Numbered from the stretch's first letter, positions 6,878 through 15,752 are shown. The stretch is 64,000 nt of DNA from an uncultured Collinsella sp. (GCA_902478365.1 CABSKX010000001.1:1-64000), one strand, 5' to 3'. Translations and numbers: made by a program. Notes: generated by a model from the sequence alone, not told the origin.

Positions 6878-8953
6878 ATGGGTGCTCCCAAGACCGGCAA
6901 CGTAAGGAACGTGGTGCTCGTAGGCCAAGGCGGGGTGGGCAAGACTTCACTCGCCGAGGCCATGCTCCACCTTTCCGGTAAGACCGCCCGCCTGGGCGGC
7001 CACGACGGCACCAAGCCCACGCTCGACTATGACCCCGAAGAGGTCAAGCGTTCATTCTCCATCTCGACGACCATCGCGCCGATCGACTGGAAGGGCGCCC
7101 GCATCAACGTGCTCGATGCCCCGTGCTACCCCGATTTTATCGGCGACGCCTTTGCCGCGATGAGCGTCTGCGAGACGGCGCTGTTTGTGGTCGACGCCGA
7201 GGCCGGCCCGCAGCCGACGACGGTTAAGCTTTGGTACGCCGCCGAGGACCTGCGCCTGGCGCGCGCGGTGTTCGTAAACCGCCTGTCGCGTCCCGAGGCC
7301 AGCTTTGCGACTACGATGGACCTGCTGCAGGAGCGCTTTGGCACGCGCTTGGGCGCCGTGACCCTCCCCTGGGGCGAGGGCGAGAACTTTGACGGCATCA
7401 TCGACCTGGTGCGCATGAAGGCGCGCCATTGCAACGGCGCCGAAGCCGTTGAGTCGGAGATTCCCGAGGAGTATCGTGCCCAGGCCGAGGAGGCCCACGA
7501 CCATCTGTGCGAGCTGGTGGCCGAGGCTGACGATGAGCTGATGATGAAGTACCTGGAAGGCGAAGAGACACTGACGCAGGAGGAGCTTGAGGGCCTGTTG
7601 TCCAAGGCGATCGCCGAGCGCATCTTTGTGCCGGTCTTTGCGGGCGATTGCATTAAGGAGCAGGGCGTCAACTCGCTGATGGACGACATCGCCACGTACT
7701 TCCCGGCGCCGACGGACTACGGTGAGATGCCACTCATCGACGGTGATTCGCTCAAGATCTCGAGTGACGATGACCGCCCGGTGGCGTTTGTGTTTAAGAC
7801 TCTGGCCGATCCGCAGCAGGGTCGCATCAGCTTTATCAAGGTGCTGACGGGCACGCTTGAGCCGGGCCTTGAGCTGATCAATGCGCGCACACGCAAGGGT
7901 GAGCGTCTGGCTCACCTGTATGTGATGTGCGGCCGCGACATGACCGAGGTCGGTCACGCCTATGCCGGCGACATCATCGTGGCGCCCAAGCTGGCGGCCG
8001 AGACGGGCGATACGCTCTCGATTACCGGCAAGGTCGAGGCTGCGGCGTTTAAGTTCCCCAACTCTCAGTACCGCATCGCCATCGAGGCCGAGAACCGCGG
8101 CGACGAGGAGAAGCTCTACACGTTTATCGAGAAGGCCTGCAAGGCCGATCCGACCATGAGCATCGACCGCGACGAGGAGACCGGGCAGACCATCATCTCG
8201 GCGGTGGGCGAGGCGCAGGTTTCGGTGCTGCTCAACCGTTTGGAGGACCGCACCAAGGTCGTGGCCAAGAGCGTGCCGATCCGCATTCCGTATCGCGAGA
8301 CCATCCGCCGCACGGCGAGCGCCCAGGGCCGCCACAAGAAGCAGACCGGTGGTGCCGGTCAGTACGGCGACTGCTGGCTACGCGTGGAGCCGCTCATTGG
8401 GCCCGACGGCACGAGCGACGGCTACGAGTTTGTGGATGAGGTCGTGGGCGGCCGCATTCCGCGCTCGCTGATCCCCGCCGTGGACAAGGGTGTCCAGGAG
8501 ACCATGAAGGACGGCATCATTGCCGGCTACCCGCTCACGGGCATTCGCGTGGCTGTGTACGACGGCTCGTATCACAGCGTCGACTCCAACGAGATGGCGT
8601 TCCGCGCGGCGGCTCGCATCGGCCTGCGCAAGGCATGTGCCGATGCCGACCCGGTGGTGCTGGAGCCCATCGAGGAAATCACGGTGACTATCCCCGAGAG
8701 CTACGCCGGTGCCGTGATGGGCGACATCTCGGCCTCGCGCGGTCGCGTGACGGGCATGGAGACCGATGAGCGCGGCGATACCGTGGTCATTGCCCAGGCG
8801 CCGCTGGCCGAGCTGACGGATTATTCGACGCGCCTGCGCTCTATCACGCGCGGCACGGGCGACTTCACCATGAAGCCCGCCGGCTATGAGCAGGTGCCTT
8901 ATGACGTTCAGGCCAAGCTGGTCGAGCGCTATGAGGAGGGCCGCGCCAAGTAA
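6878..8953 (+). CDS. Elongation factor G-like GTPase paralogue
   Basis: A 691-residue protein with the full EF-G domain order (GTP-binding domain, then domains II-V including the ribosome-contacting IV). Its GTPase motifs are unusual: P-loop GQGGVGKT (16-23) is intact, but the G3 box that reads DTPGHVDF in classical EF-G is DAPCYPDF (80-87), replacing the catalytic His with Tyr, and the G4 box NKxD reads NRLS (134-137). It therefore belongs with the EF-G-like proteins found beside true EF-G in many actinobacteria rather than being the main translocase. AAGGAGG at 6866-6872 sets the start. Stand-alone gene with its own terminator. Confidence 0.82.
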   Translation: MGAPKTGNVRNVVLVGQGGVGKTSLAEAMLHLSGKTARLGGHDGTKPTLDYDPEEVKRSFSISTTIAPIDWKGARINVLDAPCYPDFIGDAFAAMSVCETALFVVDAEAGPQPTTVKLWYAAEDLRLARAVFVNRLSRPEASFATTMDLLQERFGTRLGAVTLPWGEGENFDGIIDLVRMKARHCNGAEAVESEIPEEYRAQAEEAHDHLCELVAEADDELMMKYLEGEETLTQEELEGLLSKAIAERIFVPVFAGDCIKEQGVNSLMDDIATYFPAPTDYGEMPLIDGDSLKISSDDDRPVAFVFKTLADPQQGRISFIKVLTGTLEPGLELINARTRKGERLAHLYVMCGRDMTEVGHAYAGDIIVAPKLAAETGDTLSITGKVEAAAFKFPNSQYRIAIEAENRGDEEKLYTFIEKACKADPTMSIDRDEETGQTIISAVGEAQVSVLLNRLEDRTKVVAKSVPIRIPYRETIRRTASAQGRHKKQTGGAGQYGDCWLRVEPLIGPDGTSDGYEFVDEVVGGRIPRSLIPAVDKGVQETMKDGIIAGYPLTGIRVAVYDGSYHSVDSNEMAFRAAARIGLRKACADADPVVLEPIEEITVTIPESYAGAVMGDISASRGRVTGMETDERGDTVVIAQAPLAELTDYSTRLRSITRGTGDFTMKPAGYEQVPYDVQAKLVERYEEGRAK

Positions 8954-8988
8954 CGTGTGGTTTTGCCTGCAAGGTAGGTGCTGACGAA

Positions 8989-9018
8989 AAGGCCGTCCTG
9001 GGTAACCGGGGCGGCCTT
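8989..9018 (+). terminator. Terminator of EF-G-like gene
   Basis: AAGGCCGTCC and GGGGCGGCCTT form a GC-rich hairpin followed by ATTTG, 36 nt after the stop and before the converging nuclease gene, so it may act in both directions. Confidence 0.75.
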
Positions 9019-9083
9019 ATTTGATCCGTATGCGACGGAAGGATTGCGGATCATTTTTTGGGTTACGGGCAGCTTGGTCGGCC

Positions 9084-10052
9084 CTAAACTCCCGAGGTCT
9101 GATTGCGGCCGGTGGCGTAGTCGATCTGCACGTGCGGCTGCAGGTTGTAGCAGTATACGTGGAAGCAGAGGGTCTTGCCGTGGTCCTCGACCGATTGCGC
9201 CTCAAGGCGCACGCCACGGCAGACAAGTTCCTCTTCGTTATACATGGGCGTGACACGGTAGAGCACATGGTTACCCGTATCGCGGATGTAGCCGAGAATC
9301 TGCTCTTCAAACGGCAGCATGCCCGTCTCGTTGAGATAACGCGTGCCGGTGAGGAGATTCTTGCGGTTGGCGTTTTCGCCGCAGAGCGACCAGGCGATGA
9401 GGTGGCAGCGGTTGTAGAGGCTCTGGCCCGGAATAAAGTCGTAGCGCTGCTGGTGCCAACCGGCAGGATGGATGCGCGAGATATCGCCGCGCTTTCCCTG
9501 TCCGAGCGACTCGGGGCCTACGCAGGCGAGCGCCTTGCGAGTGCGACCCAGGCTGTCGAGCTTGGAGAATTTCTTAAAGCAGCCTTCTTCGGTGGCACGC
9601 TCATACTCGTCAAGCGTGAACGACGGCGTGCCGAGCGGGTGCGTGCTGTCGGCGCGAAGGGCAACGTAGGGGTTGCCGGCGTAGTCGGGAATGCTGCTGA
9701 GATAAACACCGCGGGCGTGGTTGAGGTCGGGGTTTTCAACCTCGTCGATGGGGGTGGCGGCGCTGTCCGCGGAGGCAACGTTGCCGCTGGTGTTGGTCGC
9801 GGTGGATTCGGAGCCATCGCCGGAGTCTTCGGAGCTCGCTGTTCCCGATTCGAGCCGGGCAACCAAGTCCGCCTCGTCGTCGGTGCGGCTGGGACTCTCG
9901 TTTTGTTTTTCGGCCAGGGCCGTCGCCTGCTCGTCGCTTTGCGGCGACAGCAGCTTGGGAGCTCCGTCGAGCGATCCCGTAAACAACGCAAACCCCAGCA
10001 CCACGGCGGTGCCGATGGAAAGTGCTTGCTTGTAGGCAGACTTGCGCGACAT
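9084..10052 (-). CDS. Secreted DNA/RNA non-specific endonuclease (DNA-entry nuclease type)
   Basis: A 322-residue exported nuclease. Residues ~10-30 form a signal or anchor segment, residues ~35-120 are a Ser/Asp/Glu/Ala-rich low-complexity linker, and the C-terminal domain has the beta-beta-alpha-metal nuclease core: YNRCHLIAWSLCGENANRKN with the catalytic His in place of the DRGH-box His and the metal-binding Asn further on, then TGTRYLNETGMLPFE and HVLYRVTPMY. This is the EndA-like group acting on extracellular DNA, for nutrient scavenging or uptake. AGGAG precedes the ATG. There are no competence genes nearby. Confidence 0.85.
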   Translation of the reverse strand: MSRKSAYKQALSIGTAVVLGFALFTGSLDGAPKLLSPQSDEQATALAEKQNESPSRTDDEADLVARLESGTASSEDSGDGSESTATNTSGNVASADSAATPIDEVENPDLNHARGVYLSSIPDYAGNPYVALRADSTHPLGTPSFTLDEYERATEEGCFKKFSKLDSLGRTRKALACVGPESLGQGKRGDISRIHPAGWHQQRYDFIPGQSLYNRCHLIAWSLCGENANRKNLLTGTRYLNETGMLPFEEQILGYIRDTGNHVLYRVTPMYNEEELVCRGVRLEAQSVEDHGKTLCFHVYCYNLQPHVQIDYATGRNQTSGV

Positions 10053-10215
10053 TGCGGCTCCTGGCTAGATGGTTGGGAATCTACCAGTCTAGCAGGTGCC
10101 GGCAGGGGCCGTTCTATCGAACAAATACTCAAGATTTGGGATAGACGTTACTGATTCATTTGCTTCATATGGAGCTGCGACGGTTGTGCATATGGAGCTA
10201 TTCGGCGTTTCCCAT

Positions 10216-10258
10216 GATAAAACCTGCCGAAATAAACCTGTCCCTTTTTGGTAGGTCA
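10216..10258. repeat. TGTCCC palindrome (AAACCTGTCCC type)
   Basis: An imperfect hairpin with ACCTGCC and GGTAGGT arms around AAATAAACCTGTCCCT. The complement of 13420-13460 is closely similar, including the shared AAATAAACCTGTCCCT. Located in the 380-nt gap between larE and the nuclease gene, which otherwise holds the family-2 element and the larE terminator. Confidence 0.6.
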
Positions 10259-10292
10259 GTTAACGCAGTCCAGGTTGAGCATATGCGAGCGA

Positions 10293-10392
10293 GCAGGCTC
10301 CGGGTGCGGTAAGGTGACGTGAAACAAGTGGGCGCTGACCTTTTGGTCGCGCCCGTGAAGTTGAACGTCAGATTGCCGTGCCCGGGGCCTGC
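10293..10392. repeat. Nested-hairpin repeat, family 2, copy 1
   Basis: Arms 10293-10309 and 10376-10392 pair with three mismatches and enclose a core nearly identical to 22919-22982: AAGGTGACGTGAAA, then hairpin GGGCGCTGACC-TTTT-GGTCGCGCCC, then TTGAACGTCAGATTG. TGACGT and AACGTCA also pair. Short flanks outside the arms (GAGCGA left, GCAGCG right) are conserved between copies although the arms differ. Confidence 0.85.
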
Positions 10393-10405
10393 GCAGCGCC
10401 GAGCA

Positions 10406-10432
10406 GTTACGCCGTTTGTAAAACGGCGTAAC
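10406..10432 (-). terminator. Terminator of larE
   Basis: A perfect 12-bp stem GTTACGCCGTTT/AAACGGCGTAAC with a 3-nt loop begins directly after the larE stop codon. Confidence 0.75.
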
Positions 10433-11311
10433 CTAAAGGTTCATGTTGCCGTGGATGTAGGGGGTGACCTCGGGGGAGATGTGGCCGCAGCCCAGCTCGC
10501 GCAGCGCGGACTCGATGGCGGCGGGTAGCGGCGTTTTGCCCTCGGCGTCGACGGCAGTATCGCCGAGGGCGGCGATCTTGGCGACGTCTGCGGGCGCGGC
10601 CTCGATATGCATGCAGCCGCCGACCAGGCGTGCGCGAACCTGCGCCAGGTCAAGATCGTGCAGGTAATCCTCGCAGGCGCGAATCAGGTCGACCTTTTCG
10701 CGCGTAAGTTCCTCGCCCGTGGGGACGCGCGTGGCAAGACAGGCTCCCGCCGGCAGGTTCCAAACGGGATAGCCCCATACGCGCAGCAGCTCGCGCTCTT
10801 CGTCCTTGGTAAAGCCGACCTCCATAAGAGGGGAGCGTACGCCGAGCTCTTCTGCCGCGCGCATGCCAGGGCGGTAGTCGCCGCGATCGCTCGCATTGCT
10901 GCCATCGATGACGGTGGGAAAGCCGAGCGATTTGGCGTGGTTGACGATGGCGGTAAAGCCGGCGTGCTTGCAGTGGTAGCAGCGATTGGCATTGTTGCAG
11001 GCTACTTGGGGGAGCTGCAACTGATCGACCGAAAGATTGAGCACAGGGAGCTTAAAGTGCGGCTCCTCGTTGGCTTGCCCGTCAACGGACCGCTCAAACG
11101 AAGCCTGTTCAGGCGTGCCGATGAGCGGCGTGGTGAGGTGAACGAGAAGCGTGCTGTCAGGCATGATGCGGGCGCAGACCGCGGCTAAAAAGCTGCTGTC
11201 GACGCCGCCGGAAAAGCCGATGGCGACGCGTCCGTATGCCAAAAGCAGCTGCTCGAGCGCTGCGAGTTTGTACTGAAGCTCCTCTGCAGGTGCGGTGGTG
11301 TCTGAAAGCAT
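10433..11311 (-). CDS. larE: ATP-dependent sacrificial sulfur transferase LarE
   Basis: A 292-residue PP-loop enzyme. LarE adenylates the carboxylated nicotinic-acid precursor of the nickel-pincer cofactor and donates sulfur from its own cysteine. The PP-loop SGGVDSS is at 34-40, NRCYHCK at 109-115, and the sacrificial Cys motif PAGACLATR places the Cys at 191, so this is the Cys-type (not cluster-type) LarE. larB, larC and larA are not in this window. The gene has its own terminator and is followed by a family-2 structured repeat. Confidence 0.87.
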   Translation of the reverse strand: MLSDTTAPAEELQYKLAALEQLLLAYGRVAIGFSGGVDSSFLAAVCARIMPDSTLLVHLTTPLIGTPEQASFERSVDGQANEEPHFKLPVLNLSVDQLQLPQVACNNANRCYHCKHAGFTAIVNHAKSLGFPTVIDGSNASDRGDYRPGMRAAEELGVRSPLMEVGFTKDEERELLRVWGYPVWNLPAGACLATRVPTGEELTREKVDLIRACEDYLHDLDLAQVRARLVGGCMHIEAAPADVAKIAALGDTAVDAEGKTPLPAAIESALRELGCGHISPEVTPYIHGNMNL

Positions 11312-11478
11312 AAAACGTTCCTTACCAATACGTGCTCGGTCGAAAACTATAATCCTATCGGGCTGCTTGTCATAAGACTTCTATCTATGTAACGAAGGCA
11401 CAATATGCTATATACGTTATATACAAATTTGTAAAGTGCGGTAGAGTGTCAGTAACGCAATCCGGTGAGGGGATCGAT

Positions 11479-12129
11479 ATGATCAAGGCTGTAATTTTTG
11501 ACATGGACGGAACGCTGGTCGATACCGAGCGTTTGGGCATTAAGGCATGGAAGGCGGGCGCCGCCGAGCTGGGGGTCGCGATTGATGAAGCGCTGATCCA
11601 TCAGTTTATCGGTCGCACCCTACCCGATGTCATGGACATCCTTGATAAGCATTACGGCAGCCACGAAACCACCGAGGCGGTCTATGCCCGCCACAAGGAG
11701 ATTCGCGATGAGATGGTCAAGACCGAACTGGAGCTTAAGGCCGGCGCCGCCGAGTGCATAGACGAGCTGCTGGCTGCGGGCTATCACGTGGGTCTAGCGA
11801 CGTCGTCGCGCCTCGCTACGGCCGAGCGCAACCTTAAGATGGTCGGACTCTTTGACAAGTTTGAAACGGTGACCTGTGGCGAGGACGTCGTGCACGGCAA
11901 GCCCGACCCCGAGATGTATCTGCTCGCTTGCGAGCGCGCGGGCTTTGCCCCCGAGGAGTGCGCCGTGGTCGAGGATTCGCGCAACGGCTGCGTCTCGGGT
12001 ATCACGGCCGGCTGCCATGTCTTTGCTGTGCCCGATATCGTGCCGCTGCCGCAGGACGTGGTGGATGGCTGCGAGGTCGTGCTCGACACGTTGTTCGATC
12101 TGGCGGCGGCGGTCAAGGCCGTGCGCTAG
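11479..12129 (+). CDS. HAD-superfamily phosphatase/phosphomutase
   Basis: A 216-residue HAD hydrolase of the beta-phosphoglucomutase-like group. The nucleophile motif is VIFDMDGTLVDTE at the start, the Thr/Ser motif GLATSSR is central, and the Lys plus acidic motifs GKPDPEMYLLAC and VVEDSRNGC follow, with a cap domain between motifs 1 and 2. It should dephosphorylate a small phosphosugar-like substrate in the cytoplasm. ATG 11479 follows GAGGGG; the open frame extends 33 nt upstream without a site. Single gene with a strong terminator. Confidence 0.87.
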   Translation: MIKAVIFDMDGTLVDTERLGIKAWKAGAAELGVAIDEALIHQFIGRTLPDVMDILDKHYGSHETTEAVYARHKEIRDEMVKTELELKAGAAECIDELLAAGYHVGLATSSRLATAERNLKMVGLFDKFETVTCGEDVVHGKPDPEMYLLACERAGFAPEECAVVEDSRNGCVSGITAGCHVFAVPDIVPLPQDVVDGCEVVLDTLFDLAAAVKAVR

Positions 12130-12171
12130 GCAATTGCGGCGTTGAAGCGAGCAATTGGCCGTCTTTGCACT

Positions 12172-12213
12172 TAAGCAAAAGAGGTCCGGCAATGGTCGGG
12201 CCTCTTTTGCTTA
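12172..12213. terminator. Bidirectional terminator
   Basis: TAAGCAAAAGAGG pairs with CCTCTTTTGCTTA, with a GC inner stem, between the HAD gene and the converging LacI regulator gene; A and T tracts on both sides fit use in both directions. Confidence 0.85.
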
Positions 12214-12242
12214 GGCGGCGTTTTGGCATACTGGCCGACGTG

Positions 12243-13355
12243 CTATAGATACGCGCCTAGGTTGATGGCGGTGGCGTCGGTCTGGGTGTTTGCCTGGGTG
12301 CTGGCGCGCTCCAGTAGGAACGGACGTACCAATTCTTGGCGGTTGATATCCTCGGCGGCGGTGGCTGCGGTGACGGTGCGTGCTGCAGAGCCGACGTGGA
12401 TATGCTTGGTCTTTGTCGGGACCTTGTTCTCGATTTGCTCCATGAGCAGTTGGACACCCTTGCGGCCAATCTCGTAGCCCGGGGGCGCTACCGTAGTGAG
12501 CGGGACCGATCCGCTCCAAGCGAGTGGGTTGCCGTCGCATCCGGCCACGCGAACCTGCTCGGGGACGGAGATGCCTTTGTCGACCAATGCCGAGATAACG
12601 CCCGAGGCCAACACGTCGGTCAGGCCGACGACAAAATCGGGGCGTTCGTTGGCAGGGCGCCCGGCAATCTGAGCGCCAATGCTGTAGCCGTCGGCTGCGG
12701 TATTCCACTCCCCGGCGTCAATGACCTCAATTTTGATATCGGGATGCAGGGCGAGGGCCTTGTGAATGCCAAGTACGCGCAGGGTGAGCTGCATGAATGC
12801 CGCTCTGCCCACAACGGTGATGTGGTGTGCGCCGCGGGCGATGGCGAGCTCGGCGATAATGCGCCCCTGTGCCTCGTTGTCGGCCGCTACGTAGTAGCCG
12901 GGCTCGGAGCAATGGATGTCCAGGTGGACAATCGGCACGGGCATCTTGGTCATAGCGGGGTGCCAGTCGGGGGATGCCATGGGCTGAACCATGACGCCGG
13001 ACATCTGGGTGCCCATAAAGTAGCGCAGGTAATGGTCCTGGAGAATATCGTCGTTGTCGGCATTGGCGATGAGCAGGTCGTAACCGTGCTTGCGGGCCTC
13101 GTTATGGGCGCCGCTGGCAATTTGGAGCGAAAAGCCGTGATCGAGACGGGGGAGCACCAGGCCAAAGGACTTGGTGGCGCCGCCCGCGAGCTGACGAGCG
13201 CTTTGGTTGGGCAGGTAGCCAAGGCGATTGATGGTCTCGTTAATGAGCTTGAGGGTCTCGGGGCGCAGCTTTTCGGGATGGTTGAGCGCGTTGGAAACCG
13301 TGCCCAACGAAACCCCGGCCTCGTGCGCGACGTCGCTGATTTTTACCTTTGCCAT
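12243..13355 (-). CDS. LacI-family transcriptional regulator
   Basis: A 370-residue repressor with an N-terminal LacI helix-turn-helix (KISDVAHEAGVSLGTVSNAL, residues 4-23), a hinge with NQSARQLAGG, and a periplasmic-binding-protein-like sensor domain ending in an Ala/Thr-rich tail. It likely senses a sugar or nucleoside. The open frame runs far upstream antisense to glmS, but the true start is ATG 13355, preceded by AAAGGGG and beginning the HTH. It is divergent from glmS, with the 549-nt gap filled by palindromic repeats. Its target is unknown; no adjacent sugar operon is present. Confidence 0.88.
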   Translation of the reverse strand: MAKVKISDVAHEAGVSLGTVSNALNHPEKLRPETLKLINETINRLGYLPNQSARQLAGGATKSFGLVLPRLDHGFSLQIASGAHNEARKHGYDLLIANADNDDILQDHYLRYFMGTQMSGVMVQPMASPDWHPAMTKMPVPIVHLDIHCSEPGYYVAADNEAQGRIIAELAIARGAHHITVVGRAAFMQLTLRVLGIHKALALHPDIKIEVIDAGEWNTAADGYSIGAQIAGRPANERPDFVVGLTDVLASGVISALVDKGISVPEQVRVAGCDGNPLAWSGSVPLTTVAPPGYEIGRKGVQLLMEQIENKVPTKTKHIHVGSAARTVTAATAAEDINRQELVRPFLLERASTQANTQTDATAINLGAYL

Positions 13356-13419
13356 AGCGGCCCCTTTGATGCGTTTCAAGTACAAGCCAGATTGTAGCAT
13401 CGCCCGCCCCCGGGGTGTC

Positions 13420-13460
13420 AAAACCTGCCAATTAGGGACAGGTTTATTTTGGTGGGTTTT
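13420..13460. repeat. TGTCCC palindrome (AAACCTGTCCC type), inverted copy
   Basis: AAAACC and CCAA pair with TTGG and GGTTTT around AGGGACAGGTTT. It is the reverse-complement relative of 10216-10258. Confidence 0.6.
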
Positions 13461-13488
13461 ATCTGGGCAAACGCCGTTGCCAGCGCGA

Positions 13489-13755
13489 CCACCACGAAGG
13501 GGACAGGCGCCTTTGTGGTGGTTTGAGCTGCCCGGACCTTCAATTGTCTCGATCTGTAACATCTGGACGGCAAAACCGGCTCTACCTGTTACAGATCGAG
13601 ACATAGTGCTGGGGCCGAACCGTAATGTCTCGATCTGTAACACCAAGCCGGCTTCCGGAGCCCCAGATGTTACAGATCGAGATCTTTCGCCGGGACAGAG
13701 CGCCGCCTCGGTCCAAACCACCACAAAGGCGCCTGTCCCCATCGCGGTGGTTTGG
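13489..13755. repeat. Composite palindromic cassette upstream of glmS
   Basis: Two CCACCAC-type palindromes (13489-13521 and 13713-13755) bound the cassette; 13499-13525 and 13714-13740 are a 27-bp perfect inverted repeat. Inside are four copies of GTCTCGATCTGTAACA in alternating orientation: 13546-13561 (+), 13587-13602 (-), 13627-13642 (+) and 13668-13682 (-). Copies 1/2 and 3/4 form two hairpins; 2/3 and 1/4 can pair instead. Confidence 0.85.
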
Positions 13756-13769
13756 GCATGTGTGTATCG

Positions 13770-13795
13770 AGTGGTATCTAAGTTGAGATACCACT
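13770..13795. promoter_or_regulatory. Dyad upstream of glmS
   Basis: AGTGGTATCT and AGATACCACT are perfectly complementary 10-nt arms around a 6-nt spacer, 110 nt upstream of glmS and 30 nt before a TACAAT box (13825-13830). It could be an operator. No glmS ribozyme core is recognisable in the leader. Confidence 0.4.
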
Positions 13796-13904
13796 TCTGG
13801 TATATCAGCTTGCGTTTGCGTGAGTACAATACTCGAACGTTATACGTCTCAGCGCCCCTTGTGCGTGGACGTCTTGCAGTCACGCGAACGAAGGGATTTA
13901 TCCT

Positions 13905-15752
13905 ATGTGCGGAATTGTCGGCTACACCGGCTCTGATATTGCAAAGAACATTCTGGTCACAGGCCTTAAGCGCATGGAGTATCGCGGCTATGACTCCTCG
14001 GGCGTCGCGCTCGAGGTGGGCGAGGGCGCCGCGGCGCACCTCGACGTTATCCGCCGCGTGGGTAAGGTCGCGGGTCTGGAGAGCGAGCTTTCCAATATCG
14101 ATAGCGACGCAACCTGCGGTATCGGTCACACCCGTTGGGCCACTCACGGCAAGCCTTCCGTCGTTAACGCTCATCCCCACACCAGCTGCGACGGTCGCAT
14201 CGCCATCGTCCACAACGGCATTATCGAGAACTTCGCCGAACTGCGCGAGGAGCTGGAGGGCCGCGGCCATCACTTTAAGAGCGAGACCGATACGGAGGTC
14301 TTCGCGCATCTGATCGAAGAGGCCTATGCCGAGACGCACGACCTGATGGCCTCCGTGCGCGAGGCTTGCACCCACGTGGTAGGCGCCTATGGCTTGGCCG
14401 CCGTGTGCGCCGACGAGCCTGGCGTGATCGCCGTTGCCCGCAAGGACTCCCCGATTGTGGTCGGCGTGGGCGAGACCGGCTCCTACGTTGCTTCCGACGT
14501 CATCGCGCTCATCGACGCCACCCGCGATGTCGTGGTGCTCGAGGACGGTCAGTTTGCCAAGCTTACGCCTGCGGGCGTCGAGTACACCGACGAGGCCGGC
14601 AATGTCATCGAGCCCAAGGTCACCCACATCGATTGGGATCTGGACATGGCCGAAAAGGGCGGCTATCCCGACTTTATGCTCAAGGAGATTCACGAGCAGC
14701 CGCGCGTCGTGCGCGACACGCTGGTTGGCCGTATGACGCCTGCCGGCGAGCTCGATATCGATGAGCTGGGCCTGTCCCTCGAGGAGCTCAACGACATCGA
14801 CCGTGTCTACGTGATCGCCTGCGGCACCAGCTATCACGCAGGACTCATCGCAAAGAACCTTATTGAGGGCTGGGCTCGCATTCCCACCGAGGTTGAGGCT
14901 GCCAGCGAGTTCCGCTATCGCAACCCCATCATCACGCCGACGACGCTCGTCGTTGCCGTGTCCCAGTCGGGCGAGACGGCCGATACCCTCGCCGCCATTC
15001 GCGACGCGCGTATCAAGGGCGCCAAGGTCTTTGGCATCACCAACGTGGTGGGCAGCCCCGTGGCGCGTGAGAGCGACGGCGTCATTTATACCAAGGCCAA
15101 CAAGGAGATCGCGGTCGCCTCGACCAAGAGCTTCATCGGCCAGGTTGTGAGCCTGACGCTGCTGGCTCTGCTGCTGGCGCAGGTCAAGTACCGTCTGACC
15201 ACTAAGCAGACGCGCATGATGTTCCGCGAGCTTTCCGATACGGCCGAGCAGATCCAGTGGATTTTGGATACGCAGACCGAGGCCGTGCATGAGGCCGCCC
15301 TGCTGTGCAAGGACGCGCAGTCCGCACTGTTCGTGGGCCGTGGCATGGGTGCCGCTATTTCCTACGAGGGCGCGCTCAAGCTCAAGGAGGTCAGCTACCT
15401 GCACGCCGAGGCGTATGCTGCCGGCGAGATGAAGCATGGCCCCATCGCGCTGATCGATCCGGGCTTCCCCGTCATCGCCGTGGCCACCAAGAGCGCTACC
15501 TACGACAAAACCGTGTCGAACCTTATGGAGTGCAAGGCGCGCGGTGCCAAGGTCATCGTCGTTGCCACCGAGGGCGACGAGGAGATCAACAAGATCGCCG
15601 ACTGCATCATTCGCGTGCCGGCCGTCCGCGACGTGTTCAGCCCCATCACGGCGAGCGTTCCGCTGCAGCTGCTCGCCCGCGAGGTCGCCATCCTGCGCGG
15701 CTGCGACGTCGACCAGCCCCGAAACCTCGCTAAGAGTGTGACCGTGGAGTAG
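13905..15752 (+). CDS. glmS: Glucosamine-fructose-6-phosphate aminotransferase (isomerizing)
   Basis: A 615-residue enzyme making glucosamine-6-phosphate from fructose-6-phosphate and glutamine, the first step toward UDP-GlcNAc for peptidoglycan. The N terminus MCGIVGYTGSD gives Cys2, the amidotransferase nucleophile; GHTRWATHG and NGIIENF belong to the same domain (1-~240). Two SIS domains follow (CGTSYHAG, SQSGETADT, ASTKSF, GRG), and the C terminus ends with the conserved LAKSVTVE. AAGGGAT precedes the ATG. Single gene followed by a strong terminator. Confidence 0.97.
   Translation: MCGIVGYTGSDIAKNILVTGLKRMEYRGYDSSGVALEVGEGAAAHLDVIRRVGKVAGLESELSNIDSDATCGIGHTRWATHGKPSVVNAHPHTSCDGRIAIVHNGIIENFAELREELEGRGHHFKSETDTEVFAHLIEEAYAETHDLMASVREACTHVVGAYGLAAVCADEPGVIAVARKDSPIVVGVGETGSYVASDVIALIDATRDVVVLEDGQFAKLTPAGVEYTDEAGNVIEPKVTHIDWDLDMAEKGGYPDFMLKEIHEQPRVVRDTLVGRMTPAGELDIDELGLSLEELNDIDRVYVIACGTSYHAGLIAKNLIEGWARIPTEVEAASEFRYRNPIITPTTLVVAVSQSGETADTLAAIRDARIKGAKVFGITNVVGSPVARESDGVIYTKANKEIAVASTKSFIGQVVSLTLLALLLAQVKYRLTTKQTRMMFRELSDTAEQIQWILDTQTEAVHEAALLCKDAQSALFVGRGMGAAISYEGALKLKEVSYLHAEAYAAGEMKHGPIALIDPGFPVIAVATKSATYDKTVSNLMECKARGAKVIVVATEGDEEINKIADCIIRVPAVRDVFSPITASVPLQLLAREVAILRGCDVDQPRNLAKSVTVE

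Noticed and set aside
13756..13904. glmS ribozyme in the glmS leader
   Set aside because: AGCGCC occurs at the expected kind of site, but the conserved downstream pseudoknot sequences of the ribozyme cannot be found.
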